DNA from: an uncultured Bacillota bacterium
GTDB taxonomy: Bacteria > Bacillota_I > Bacilli_A > RFN20 > CAG-631
Direction: 5' to 3'
DNA: 64,000 nucleotides
Assembly: GCA_902491575.1 (NCBI GenBank)
Contig: CABUID010000002.1
Location: 1 to 64,000 of the forward strand
The position numbers were made by a program, and so were the translations under genes. The notes under the pieces are model-generated. The model did no database searches. It saw only the letters and a program-made list of their open reading frames with translations, and had not been told where the DNA came from. Below, in pieces: positions 26,036 through 36,248 of the stretch (position 1 is the stretch's first letter; the number at the start of each line of letters is the position of its first letter).

Positions 26036-29000
26036 ATGAAAAACATGAAAAGAGCATGGGTTTCGCTGGGAATACTCTTTCTAGCAACCAGTTGTGGATC
26101 AAATCTGACAGAGCAAAGCATTGCGCCAGAAGTGCTTAATGCTAGCGTAGTAAGATTAAATGAAAGGATTTCTGGTTCGACATTATCTTATTATAACTAT
26201 ATTGATAACGTTAACAATCAATATCAAGATAGGTACTTAACGGAAGATTGTGTTCAATCCATTTTCCCTGAGGGCATCAAGCCTACTGAGTATTTAACAG
26301 AAGTGGATGAAAACATGCCATCTTATGCTGTTGTTGCTTTAGGAAATACACCAGTGAATTATGTTGCGAGTGAATTAAGTGAATCCAAATGTGGTAGATA
26401 TCGTTTAGAGTTGGAATATTATGTTCCAACCACTTTTGCTTCTTCACCTAATATAACCATTCGTATAAATCAACAACAACCTTTTACAGAAGCAGATACG
26501 ATTATTTTACCTTTATTATATGAAGATAATGTTTCCTATGATGATGAAGGTAACAAAAACTTTGATAATTATACAACAAAATATGGTGATCAAATGACTC
26601 CAACACAAAAAAGAGTTTTGAAATGGCAAAACGAAGGAATATATGAATCAAAATTTGCCACTTCTGAGCCACTCGTATTCGACTTAAATGTTGCAAGACC
26701 AACCATATCGATTACGAATTTATCTACGGATTATTTTTATGTAGGTAAGTTGACTTTAAAACCAGTGACAGAAAGTTTATCTTATAGTCAGTATCTTTCT
26801 AATCAAGCTTTTAGTCAAGGAACAGATAATATCGAGTTGAATGCCATTGCATATTCTTATAAAAATACAAACGATGCGACTTTAACGAACGAACAATCTC
26901 CGGCTGTAACTCCTTATTTAAATGACCGTAAATTACTCAATGTAACATCGGGTTGGGACCAGTCAGGACAATCTATTTCGTGGGAGGTAGATGTAAAATC
27001 AGCAGGATTTTATCCAATTACGGTTCATTACTATAATGATAATGATAACTTCCCATTATTTAGAAAAGTAGAAGTGAATGGAGAAGTACCTTTTAAGGAA
27101 ATGGAAAATTATTCATTTCCTTCCACCGGCTCTCATTATGCAAATGAAACATTATCTAATGAAAATGGAGAAGCTTATTATTTTTATTTGCATTCTGGGA
27201 AAAATACCATTACTTTAACTGCAACGATTGAGCCATTAATTGAAGTTTATACAAATTTAATGACAGTCTATGATGATATCAATTATTTTTCCATAGAAAT
27301 TCGTAAAATTACTGGAGCAACGATTGACCCATATAAGGACTATCAAATAACAAAATATTTTACAGACACAACTTCTGTTTTAAAAGCTTATAAGAATATT
27401 ATTTTGGATTCTTATAATAAACTTCGAGATTTTGTTGGAAATAATAAATCCTCTAGCGTTTTATCTTATTTCCAACGTATGATTGAATTAGTCGATGAGT
27501 TATTAGAAAAACCAGATGATTTACCTCTAAAACTTTCTAAGTTTTCATCTGGTGATAACTGCTTAGCAAAATTAGTTGCAGATACTGCCAATACTTTACA
27601 AGTTACGAATATGGTTTTAGATACCATTTATGTAACCAATGATAGTTCGAAAATTAGGCCAAGTAACGCATCTTGGTTTTCGTCATTTTATTCTTCTTTA
27701 GTCACTTTAGGTCAAACTTTTTCATCGGATAAATATAAAACAATTTTACATGATGGTGAATTAAATGTTTGGTCTTCACGTTCTCAAGCTTATAATGATA
27801 TTTTACAAACTTTCGCAGATAACGAATTTACTCCAAATACCAAATGTGCAGAATTTCCAGATGGTATTAAAGTCAATATTCGTCAAATGCCAAGTGAAGA
27901 TAATTTAATTTATGCATATGCAGCGAATACTGTGCCTGATTTGGTTTTAGGCGTCAATTCAGGAAGAGCTTTTGAATTTGCTTTACGTGGGGATGCTGCT
28001 TATCCATTAAGTGATTTTGATTCATCATGGAAATATACGAATAATCATTGGGGATTTTCGCCATATTATTGGGATATTACAGGAAATATGCCACATGGAC
28101 AATTAATGTCTATGCTTTATAATGATAAATTTTATTCTTTGCCTGAATCTACAAGTGCACAATTGATGTTCTCTCGTGATGATATCATGAATGTTATGGG
28201 AGATAATGGGCAACCATTACAAGTTCCTTCAACATGGAAAGAGTTAATAGGTATGCTTTATCGAATTCAATCATCAGGTATGAACTTTTATTATCCTACA
28301 AGTGCCTCTGGTTCTTTAAAAGGTTTATCCACAACTGCACAATTTATTTTACAAAATAATGGAACAATTTTAACAGAAGATGGTTTTAATACGAATCTTC
28401 GTGATACAAAAACTTATGAAGGAATTAAACTATTAACGGATTTGTATACTATCTATGCTTTACCAACAGAAGTAGCTTCTTTTTATAACCATTTCCGATA
28501 TGGAACTTATCCATTAGGTATAGGTGATGTTTCTATGTATTTGCAACTAAAGTATGTAGCTCCAGAATTATTAGGAAAATGGTCTGTTCATCAAATTCCA
28601 GGAATTGCTCAAGAAGCCTCCGAAGATGGAACTTATAAAGATTTAAATCATGATGGAACACCAGATGAGATTTCAAGATGGTATATTTCAAATGGTTCAG
28701 CGGCAATGATTTTCAATAATTCAAAATTAATTGATGAAGCTTGGTTGTTTTTACAATGGTGGATGTCAACAGAAATTCAAGAAGCATTTACTGAAGCTTT
28801 GCAATCTACCTTTGGACCATCTGTTGTTTGGTTCTCTGCTAATCTAGAAGCAGCTAAATCTTTACCTATTGATTCAGATGTAAGAGAAACAGTTTTAGAA
28901 CAAGTTAAATGGATTGTTGATTTACAACAAATTCCAGGTCAATATATGTTAGAACGTGGTTTATCAGATATTTGGAATACGGTCGTATTTGGAACAGCGA

Positions 29001-29236
29001 CAACAGCAGGAACAAGTGGAAAATTAACAGTCGGTGAGGCGATTGATTTACAAAAAGTTTTAATGGATAGAGAAATCCAAAGAAAAATGGAAGAATTTGG
29101 ATATTATGATACGAAAAAGAATACACCGACAAGAGAATATATTATCCGAAACTTCGATTGGGTTGAATCTTGTTTTACAAATTATCAAAATAATACAAAA
29201 GGTGGCAATAGTTCCACACCATATTGTGCTATTTAA
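26036..29236 (+). CDS. Large ABC solute-binding lipoprotein with long N-terminal extension
   Basis: Extracellular binding protein of a carbohydrate ABC transporter. Lipobox LATSC (Cys20). The C-terminal half (from about residue 600) looks like a family-1 solute-binding fold: it has VPDLVLGVN, a YSLPEST segment, VPSTWKELIGML and a late AWLFLQWWMSTEIQEAF. The first 560 residues are extra: two beta-rich stretches like carbohydrate-binding modules (one ends in FDLNVARPTISITNL, another has WEVDVKSAGFYPITVHYYND), then a helical region. At 1066 residues it is more than twice a normal binding protein. It lies 27 bases after the glycosidase and 16 before the first permease. Confidence 0.85.
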   Translation: MKNMKRAWVSLGILFLATSCGSNLTEQSIAPEVLNASVVRLNERISGSTLSYYNYIDNVNNQYQDRYLTEDCVQSIFPEGIKPTEYLTEVDENMPSYAVVALGNTPVNYVASELSESKCGRYRLELEYYVPTTFASSPNITIRINQQQPFTEADTIILPLLYEDNVSYDDEGNKNFDNYTTKYGDQMTPTQKRVLKWQNEGIYESKFATSEPLVFDLNVARPTISITNLSTDYFYVGKLTLKPVTESLSYSQYLSNQAFSQGTDNIELNAIAYSYKNTNDATLTNEQSPAVTPYLNDRKLLNVTSGWDQSGQSISWEVDVKSAGFYPITVHYYNDNDNFPLFRKVEVNGEVPFKEMENYSFPSTGSHYANETLSNENGEAYYFYLHSGKNTITLTATIEPLIEVYTNLMTVYDDINYFSIEIRKITGATIDPYKDYQITKYFTDTTSVLKAYKNIILDSYNKLRDFVGNNKSSSVLSYFQRMIELVDELLEKPDDLPLKLSKFSSGDNCLAKLVADTANTLQVTNMVLDTIYVTNDSSKIRPSNASWFSSFYSSLVTLGQTFSSDKYKTILHDGELNVWSSRSQAYNDILQTFADNEFTPNTKCAEFPDGIKVNIRQMPSEDNLIYAYAANTVPDLVLGVNSGRAFEFALRGDAAYPLSDFDSSWKYTNNHWGFSPYYWDITGNMPHGQLMSMLYNDKFYSLPESTSAQLMFSRDDIMNVMGDNGQPLQVPSTWKELIGMLYRIQSSGMNFYYPTSASGSLKGLSTTAQFILQNNGTILTEDGFNTNLRDTKTYEGIKLLTDLYTIYALPTEVASFYNHFRYGTYPLGIGDVSMYLQLKYVAPELLGKWSVHQIPGIAQEASEDGTYKDLNHDGTPDEISRWYISNGSAAMIFNNSKLIDEAWLFLQWWMSTEIQEAFTEALQSTFGPSVVWFSANLEAAKSLPIDSDVRETVLEQVKWIVDLQQIPGQYMLERGLSDIWNTVVFGTATTAGTSGKLTVGEAIDLQKVLMDREIQRKMEEFGYYDTKKNTPTREYIIRNFDWVESCFTNYQNNTKGGNSSTPYCAI

Positions 29237-29251
29237 AGGAGGGGATGAACA

Positions 29252-30214
29252 ATGAAATTGAATTTTAGAAAAAAGAACGAAAATAAACCTCCGAAAATAA
29301 AGATCAAAAAGAATTCCAGAACAAATGGAATTAATGGTTCGCCATGGTCAACGTTCTTATTAGTTGCTCCCTATGTTACATTATTCTTCATTTTTATTGC
29401 TTTACCCGTTTTTATCTCAGCATTGTTATCTTTAACTTATTTCAATGCTATTGAATTTCCTACTTTTGTTGGATTAAAGAATTATGTAAATATGTTCTCG
29501 GTGGACCGTGATTTTATGCAATATGTTGTTCCACAAACATTAACTTTTTCCATTATTGTTGGTCCAGGAGGATATATATTATCTTTCTTAATTGCATGGA
29601 TGTTGGCTCAATTACCTAAAACAATAAGAACAATTCTTGCATTAATTGTTTATGTGCCATCTTTAGCAGGTGGTGTATTAATTGGTGTCATTTGGAAGTC
29701 AGTATTTTCTGGAGACCAATGGGGATATTTAAATGCCTTTTTAATGAATTTTGGTATTATAAATGCCCCGATATCATGGCTTACAAGCCCAAGTTATTTA
29801 TTAGGTATAACTATCTTCGTTGCCTTATGGAGTTCATTTGGTATCGGATTCTTATCTATTTTATCTTCATTATGTAATTTAGATCCTGAACTTTATGAAG
29901 CTGCTCATATTGATGGTATTAAGAATCGTTTCCAAGAAACTATTTATGTTACTATTCCACAAATGAGAGGTTCGATGTACTTTGCGGCTATCATGTCCAT
30001 CACAAATGCTATGTCAGCAGGTACTTTAGCCATTACTTTATCTGGTTCAAATCCAACTCCACAAAAGTCTGCACAAACGATTTTAGCTCATATGAATGAC
30101 TATGCATTTATACGAAATGAATTAGGTTATGCTTCAGCGATGTCGGTAGTATTATTGTTATTTGTCTTATTATTCTCAAAAGTCGCCAATATGTTATTTG
30201 GCAATAAAGATTAG
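29252..30214 (+). CDS. ABC sugar transporter permease, MalF-like
   Basis: Membrane subunit of a carbohydrate importer, six hydrophobic segments after a basic cytoplasmic N-terminus (residues 1-30). The EAA loop that docks the ATPase reads LYEAAHIDG followed by VTIPQMRG. Length 320 residues. AAAGGAGG stands nine bases before the ATG. Partner of the next permease. Sugar specificity is not visible. Confidence 0.9.
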   Translation: MKLNFRKKNENKPPKIKIKKNSRTNGINGSPWSTFLLVAPYVTLFFIFIALPVFISALLSLTYFNAIEFPTFVGLKNYVNMFSVDRDFMQYVVPQTLTFSIIVGPGGYILSFLIAWMLAQLPKTIRTILALIVYVPSLAGGVLIGVIWKSVFSGDQWGYLNAFLMNFGIINAPISWLTSPSYLLGITIFVALWSSFGIGFLSILSSLCNLDPELYEAAHIDGIKNRFQETIYVTIPQMRGSMYFAAIMSITNAMSAGTLAITLSGSNPTPQKSAQTILAHMNDYAFIRNELGYASAMSVVLLLFVLLFSKVANMLFGNKD

Positions 30215-30225
30215 GAGGTGAAATT

Positions 30226-31092
30226 ATGGCGTTTCAGGTTATTCAATTAAATCCAAAAAAATTTCAAGCAAGTCAAATCAAATTTTTGGTTATTTTATTA
30301 CCGATTTGTGCAGTCATGATTTTACCGATTATTTATACGATTTGTCAGGCTTTTAAACCTTTGGATGAATTATTTTATTTTCCACCAAGAATTTTTGTTT
30401 ATCATCCTACATTATCTAATTTTTCTGAGTTATTTCGTTTGGCAAGAATTACTGGATTACCTTGGATGAGATATTTATTAAATTCTCTTTTAATTACCAT
30501 TATTTATGTAGTAGGTGTCTTATTTTTAACAGTTACAACAGGTTATGCTTTTTCTAAAAAAGAATTTAAAGTAAAGAAAATCTTTTTTACAATTAACCAA
30601 TTGGCTTTAATGTTTATCGCCATCGCTGTGCAAATTCCTACTTATTTAATTGTTTCTTATTTAGGATTAATTGATAATTTTTTAGTTCATATTATTCCTT
30701 CTTTAGCGGTTCCAGTTTATTTGTTTTTAATGAAGCAAAATATTGATGAAGTCCCTAAAGAAATATTAGAATCAGCGCGTTTAGATGGTGCGAATGATTT
30801 ACAAATTATTTTAAAATTTGTTATACCTCTTGTTAAGCCAACCATAGCAACAATTTCTATTTTGGCATTCCAATCAATTTGGAATTCAGGTGGTGCTAGT
30901 ACAATTTATTTAAATTCTGAGAATTTAAAAACATTACCATACTATTTAGGATTATTATCTTCACAAGCCGGTATTCAGGCCACCGGTGTATCCGCAGCAA
31001 GTTCATTAATTCTATTTTTACCAAATTTAATTATTTTCATTGTTATGCAATCTAAAGTCATGAATACAATGGCAAGGTCAGGTATAAAATAA
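30226..31092 (+). CDS. ABC sugar transporter permease, MalG-like
   Basis: Second membrane subunit, with six hydrophobic segments and the EAA loop ESARLDGANDLQI followed by IPLVKPTIA. Length 288 residues, typical for the family. AGGAGGTG lies seven bases before the ATG. Forms a pair with the preceding MalF-like gene; a second pair closes the operon. Confidence 0.9.
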   Translation: MAFQVIQLNPKKFQASQIKFLVILLPICAVMILPIIYTICQAFKPLDELFYFPPRIFVYHPTLSNFSELFRLARITGLPWMRYLLNSLLITIIYVVGVLFLTVTTGYAFSKKEFKVKKIFFTINQLALMFIAIAVQIPTYLIVSYLGLIDNFLVHIIPSLAVPVYLFLMKQNIDEVPKEILESARLDGANDLQIILKFVIPLVKPTIATISILAFQSIWNSGGASTIYLNSENLKTLPYYLGLLSSQAGIQATGVSAASSLILFLPNLIIFIVMQSKVMNTMARSGIK

Positions 31093-31093
31093 T

Positions 31094-33547
31094 ATGAAAA
31101 AAGGTAAATTAAAATATATTTTAGGTCTGGTATTATCTACTATTATGATTGCTGCTGCGGTCATACCATTTGCAAATACAATAGTAGATGCAACAAGTGC
31201 AACAACTTATACAAGAACATTAGATGCAGATAATTATTATATCCGCTGTCAAGATGGTTACTTACCACAAACTACTTACGATAGAATTGGTTTAGTATCT
31301 CCACAGGATATGGTCATTGATAAAGTAATGGAAAATGGTCAAGAAGTCGAATATGGTTATATTTTAAATCAAGGAAAAAGTACCGATAATATAGGTCCAT
31401 TTATCTTGAAATTTAGACTAGATGATGTAACCAATACATTACAAAAAATTGAATTAAAAGGTAATTTACCATATATCAATTCACCAACAGGTTTATGGAT
31501 TCAAACGACGACGGTTAATGGAATCACACGTAAAGAATTATATATTGCTGATGGTTCTGCAACATTTAAAGAAAAATATGAAGCAACCGAAGCAGATAAA
31601 GCTTTTGGATTAGGGGATTATGAATATACCTATAATGGTTTAGTATATCGTGTTCAATTTGATTCAACAGGTACACAACCTCAATTAAATAACTATGATA
31701 TCATTCATGAACCTACTCAACAGATTTCAAGAAATGACTATAGTATGTATGAATTAAAAACTTTTGCTTCTTTAGAGGATTTTGAAGGTTATCAAATTAT
31801 TCCAACAGGAAGCAACTTCAAAGATGTTAATGATCCTGGAACAAACACAACAACTTACAATCGCGTTGTTTGTAAAGCCGGTGAAATTTGTGATGAAAGA
31901 ATAGTTCCTTTAGGACAATATGTAATGAAGACCCCTTCATTTGGACAAAGTACTATTTTTAGTCCATCCAAAATTGCCGTGGATTCGGCAGGAAATATAT
32001 TTATTGCTTCTACGGGTACAACTGCAGGTATGATTCAACTTGCTTATTCAGGAGAGTTTGTTTCATTCTTTGTTGTCAATTCAGTATCTTATAATTTCTT
32101 GTATCAATTTATTAAAAATTATGGTACACAAGAACAATTAGATAAATTAGATGTAGCTCAACCTAAAGCATTTACCAATGTTTTTGTGGATAAGAATAAT
32201 CTTGTTTATTCCTTAACTGCAGGTCAATCGAAATTATTTGATAAATATTCAACTGGTGGAAGTTCCATTTTGGAATATGTTATCAATGGTAATGGAAACA
32301 TTGAGATGACCGATAGTTATATTACAGATGATGGTCTTATATTCTTAACTTTAAAAGAAGGACAAATTTATGTATGTGCACCAACAGGACAAATTATTTT
32401 CTATTTTGGTATTAATGGTTCAGTTCCTTCTTCTACAAATATTATTGGTTTCTTTAAGAATTTAACCTCTATCATGGTGGATAAAAATAATAATATTTGG
32501 GTAGTAGATGCAGATACAAATTATTTACAAACATTTGCTCCAACAAATTATTCAAAAAGTATTTTTAATGCCATTACATCATTCAATAATCATGATTATG
32601 AAACAAGTCGTCAATCATGGGAAGATGTGTTAAAATATGATTCTTTATCTGTTTTAGCCAATGATGGATTGGGCAAAGCTTATTATTATGATTTAGATTT
32701 TGAATCATCTTTAAAATATTTTACAGTATCGAAAAATAGAACATTATATTCCAATGTATTCTGGGAATTAAGAAATGACTTTTTACAACAAAATTTAGTT
32801 ACGATTGTATTAATTTTAGTGGGTATTATAGCACTTATTGTTTTATTAAAATATTTATTTAATCATAATAAGCACTTTAAGAAAGTAAAAGAGAAAACTT
32901 CAAAAATTAAAGAAAATCGATTCTTAAAAGATTTACTCGTTGGGTTTAGGTTAATTCGAAAACCAAATGATACATTCTATGAACTAAAAACACATAAACG
33001 GGGATCTATATTAGGAGCAACGATTTATTATATTTTAGCCATTGTTGCTTTCTTATTAAATCTATATTGTTATGCATTACCATTCCAATATATGACAACG
33101 AATAAACTTAATCCTTCAACTGTATTATTTGCAATGATTGCTGTTTTAGCAATATTTGTATTGTGTAACTATCTTGTTTCTGCAATTAATGATGGGGAAG
33201 GTACATTTGCTGATATTTATAAATTTACGGGTTATAGTTTATTACCAATGATTATTTGCTTACCTATAGCAGTAGGAATTTCATATGGCTTAACATTAAA
33301 TGAAGAAGTGATTATTACTATTTTAAAAGCTATTGGTTTTTGGGGATCAGGTATTTTATTGGTAATTGGTATTTTAGAAACACACAATTATACATTTGGT
33401 CAAACTTTAAAGAATATTATCTTGACAATTATCTTCATGATTTTATTTGCGATAATCTGTGTAGTTATCGTTGTTATGTTAGACCAAATCAAAACGTTTA
33501 TTGAACAAATATGGAGAGAGGTGAAGTTACGTGCAGGCTGGTATTAA
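31094..33547 (+). CDS. Secreted beta-propeller/TPR protein with C-terminal Yip1 membrane domain
   Basis: Membrane protein seen in glycan ABC operons of Bacillota, role unknown. A signal sequence (to about residue 35) leads to an extracellular part with NHL-like propeller repeats, for example PSKIAVDSAGNIFIASTG, VFVDKNNLVYSLTAG and MVDKNNNIWVVDAD. A TPR-like pair of helices (about 490-550), a membrane helix (about 573-592), a basic cytoplasmic linker and a five-helix Yip1-type domain (about 640-800) follow. Length 817 residues. Starts one base after the MalG-like gene and overlaps the next gene by 17 bases. Confidence 0.75.
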   Translation: MKKGKLKYILGLVLSTIMIAAAVIPFANTIVDATSATTYTRTLDADNYYIRCQDGYLPQTTYDRIGLVSPQDMVIDKVMENGQEVEYGYILNQGKSTDNIGPFILKFRLDDVTNTLQKIELKGNLPYINSPTGLWIQTTTVNGITRKELYIADGSATFKEKYEATEADKAFGLGDYEYTYNGLVYRVQFDSTGTQPQLNNYDIIHEPTQQISRNDYSMYELKTFASLEDFEGYQIIPTGSNFKDVNDPGTNTTTYNRVVCKAGEICDERIVPLGQYVMKTPSFGQSTIFSPSKIAVDSAGNIFIASTGTTAGMIQLAYSGEFVSFFVVNSVSYNFLYQFIKNYGTQEQLDKLDVAQPKAFTNVFVDKNNLVYSLTAGQSKLFDKYSTGGSSILEYVINGNGNIEMTDSYITDDGLIFLTLKEGQIYVCAPTGQIIFYFGINGSVPSSTNIIGFFKNLTSIMVDKNNNIWVVDADTNYLQTFAPTNYSKSIFNAITSFNNHDYETSRQSWEDVLKYDSLSVLANDGLGKAYYYDLDFESSLKYFTVSKNRTLYSNVFWELRNDFLQQNLVTIVLILVGIIALIVLLKYLFNHNKHFKKVKEKTSKIKENRFLKDLLVGFRLIRKPNDTFYELKTHKRGSILGATIYYILAIVAFLLNLYCYALPFQYMTTNKLNPSTVLFAMIAVLAIFVLCNYLVSAINDGEGTFADIYKFTGYSLLPMIICLPIAVGISYGLTLNEEVIITILKAIGFWGSGILLVIGILETHNYTFGQTLKNIILTIIFMILFAIICVVIVVMLDQIKTFIEQIWREVKLRAGWY

Positions 33548-36236
33548 AAAATGGATATTTGCAGTGTTTGTAGCGATTTTAGCAATAGCATGTGTAAATA
33601 TTGGCTTTGAACATATCACACGTGCTTTGGAATCTACAAATAGAAATGAATTATATGCTCCAGAAGAATATAATGTTTCAGTTTCTAATAGTGATGGGTA
33701 TTCAAAAATATATGAGAATAATAATTTTGAATATTATTATTCTAATAATAAAACCATTTTAAGAATTGTAAATAAAAAATCGGGTTTTATTTGGTCAACT
33801 GGTGCAGATACAGAAAGATATACAACAATGACTACGAAGACTTGCTCAAGTGTTACGAAATATTCACCAGAATATTATGCATGTGCTATTGATATTGGAC
33901 CAACTCGTAATGGCAGAGACACCAATAGAAGTTTTGCAGAAATTAATGGCCTTTTATACTTTTCATTAATAAGTTCAAATGGTAGTGAACCTATTTGGGT
34001 AATGAGTGATAATACAACATTTGGTTTGTATGGACATCAAACCTATGCGAATCAATGGATGTTCAAATTACGTTATTATGTAGAAAATAGAAGTTCAAAT
34101 CCTGGAAATAGTTCGAGTGCTAGTGAAAGTACAAGTGTGAGTATTATAGAAAGTGAAGAAAATTCATCTGAAAATAATTCTGAAACAAGCGAAGATTCAT
34201 CTTTAGAAAATAGTGATCAAACTTCAAATTCAAGTGAAAATGAAGTTACTGTCCCATCTAGTTCCACTATAGAAGTGAATATTAATATGCGCTTTACATT
34301 TACAGAAGATGGCTTTGATGTCAATATTTATGATGAAGATATTACAGGTCAATCGAAGTATTTAGTAGATGCTATCTATCCACTACCTCTATTAGGACAA
34401 TCGGGTGGTAAAATGATTCGTTGTACGATTGACACAGTAGATGAAGATGGAAAAGGAAGTTGTCAATTTGATGCATCTACGATGATTGATAATCCAAGAA
34501 CGAATTTGGATGGTTATATTTTTGTTCCAGATGGTTCAGGAGCTTTAATTCGTTATGATAATGTAAAGTATTATGAACAAACGAATGAGGGAGTATATTT
34601 TGATATGTATAAAGATCCTTATCGTACTTATTATTTAGATAAGGAATTCCAAGACTCGAATGTCGTACAACAGCCAGATTATATTGAAACAAAACATATC
34701 TCAATGCCTGTTTGGGGAGTAGCCTATGGAAATAATCAAGATGCTTTTGTTTCTTATGTAACGCAAGGCAGTGAATATTTTGGACTTGTTTATAGTGGTC
34801 GAAAGACTACACAAGAATATTCATCAATACGTCCTCGTTTTGAAAAAAATAGAACTTATGTTTATCGTTATGGTTCAGATTCTTCAAGATCATTTAGTTT
34901 AAAAGAAAATGAATTGTACTATTATGATTACGATATTGGCTTAAGTTATAATTTTTTACAAGGTGATGGTAGTGAAGATGATTACCCAGCAAATTATGTA
35001 GGAATGGCTTTAAAATATCGTTCTTATTTGCAAGATAATCATTTGATTAAAGAAAATGTTGCTTTAAAAACAGGTCCTAAAATTGATTTCTTAATTGGAG
35101 ATGTAAAAGAAGGAATTTTTGGATATACAGATGTCAATGTTACAACATGTGAAGATATCGTTAATATTTTGACGGAATTGCATAATGATGGAATAGAAGA
35201 TATTACCTCGACTTTATATGGTTGGCAAAATGGTGGAATTTCCAAAGCTAAACCATGGCAAACAAAATGGAATAAAGCAGTGGGTGGTAAAAAAGGTTTT
35301 AAAAGTATCGTGAATACAGCATCTGATTATGGTTACGAGATTCAGTTTTATCAACAATATGGAATGATTAACAAAACACAAACATCTTCCTTTAATGCTT
35401 ATGTAGTTAAAGCATTATCGAGAGACTATGGAACTTATCTTTTAGCTGACAAGGATAAACCAATAACTTATTGGTACTACACTAATCCAGATGTTGCTGG
35501 AGAATGGCTAAATAAACAAGCAAAAACGCTTGCGAAATTAGGTGATAATGTCGGTATTGCTACAGGTGGAATTTCAACAATGTTAGTACCAGATTATAAC
35601 AAAAAATTAAGTTATGCAATGGCTGCGAATTCCATTTATCAATCTACAAAAGAAGCAGCAAGTAAATTATCTTTATCTGGCGATACACCAAATGCTTATT
35701 TATGGAAAAACTATAATAGTTTTACAAATATATCGGTATATAATTCTCAATTACAATGCGAAACAGATTCTGTTCCATTTATGGAAATCGTATTTGGTGG
35801 TTTGATTAATTTATATGCAGATTATTCAAACTTCTCATTTTATGATAAAATATCGCAATTAAAAATGATTGATTATAATTTAAATCCATCTTTTATAGTA
35901 TCCGCATCGGAAAATTCGAATATTATGTATACGAATGCAAGAGATTGGTTTTCAACAAATTATAGCAATTATCATGAAATCATCAATGAGATTTGTTCTA
36001 CAACAATGCCATTTTTAAATAAAATTCAAGGTAAAACGATGATAAAACGTGAAGTAGTTGAATTTGAAGATTCATCTTTAGGTTTATACATTAATACTTA
36101 TGCAACGTTTGATAAAGATGGAGTAGGTAGTGACAAAACTGTTTTAGCGATTAATTACTTTGAACATGCAGTTTCCTATCAATATAATAACAAAACATAT
36201 ACAATTCCTGCTTTATCAGCTATGGAACTCAATTAG
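33531..36236 (+). CDS. DUF5696-like exoprotein, possible glycosidase
   Basis: Secreted or membrane-anchored protein with one N-terminal hydrophobic helix (residues 7-28). A Ser/Glu/Asn-rich low-complexity insert (about 185-245) interrupts a beta-rich domain. The C-terminal half alternates like a TIM barrel (ITSTLYGWQNGG, YGYEIQFYQQYGMI, GIATGGISTMLVPDY) and ends in a beta domain, resembling DUF5696 proteins that accompany these transporters. The barrel suggests glycan hydrolysis, but catalytic residues cannot be assigned. GTG start with AGAGGTGA upstream, overlapping the previous gene by 17 bases. Length 901 residues. Confidence 0.7.
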   Translation: MQAGIKKWIFAVFVAILAIACVNIGFEHITRALESTNRNELYAPEEYNVSVSNSDGYSKIYENNNFEYYYSNNKTILRIVNKKSGFIWSTGADTERYTTMTTKTCSSVTKYSPEYYACAIDIGPTRNGRDTNRSFAEINGLLYFSLISSNGSEPIWVMSDNTTFGLYGHQTYANQWMFKLRYYVENRSSNPGNSSSASESTSVSIIESEENSSENNSETSEDSSLENSDQTSNSSENEVTVPSSSTIEVNINMRFTFTEDGFDVNIYDEDITGQSKYLVDAIYPLPLLGQSGGKMIRCTIDTVDEDGKGSCQFDASTMIDNPRTNLDGYIFVPDGSGALIRYDNVKYYEQTNEGVYFDMYKDPYRTYYLDKEFQDSNVVQQPDYIETKHISMPVWGVAYGNNQDAFVSYVTQGSEYFGLVYSGRKTTQEYSSIRPRFEKNRTYVYRYGSDSSRSFSLKENELYYYDYDIGLSYNFLQGDGSEDDYPANYVGMALKYRSYLQDNHLIKENVALKTGPKIDFLIGDVKEGIFGYTDVNVTTCEDIVNILTELHNDGIEDITSTLYGWQNGGISKAKPWQTKWNKAVGGKKGFKSIVNTASDYGYEIQFYQQYGMINKTQTSSFNAYVVKALSRDYGTYLLADKDKPITYWYYTNPDVAGEWLNKQAKTLAKLGDNVGIATGGISTMLVPDYNKKLSYAMAANSIYQSTKEAASKLSLSGDTPNAYLWKNYNSFTNISVYNSQLQCETDSVPFMEIVFGGLINLYADYSNFSFYDKISQLKMIDYNLNPSFIVSASENSNIMYTNARDWFSTNYSNYHEIINEICSTTMPFLNKIQGKTMIKREVVEFEDSSLGLYINTYATFDKDGVGSDKTVLAINYFEHAVSYQYNNKTYTIPALSAMELN

Positions 36237-36248
36237 GAGGATGTGACT

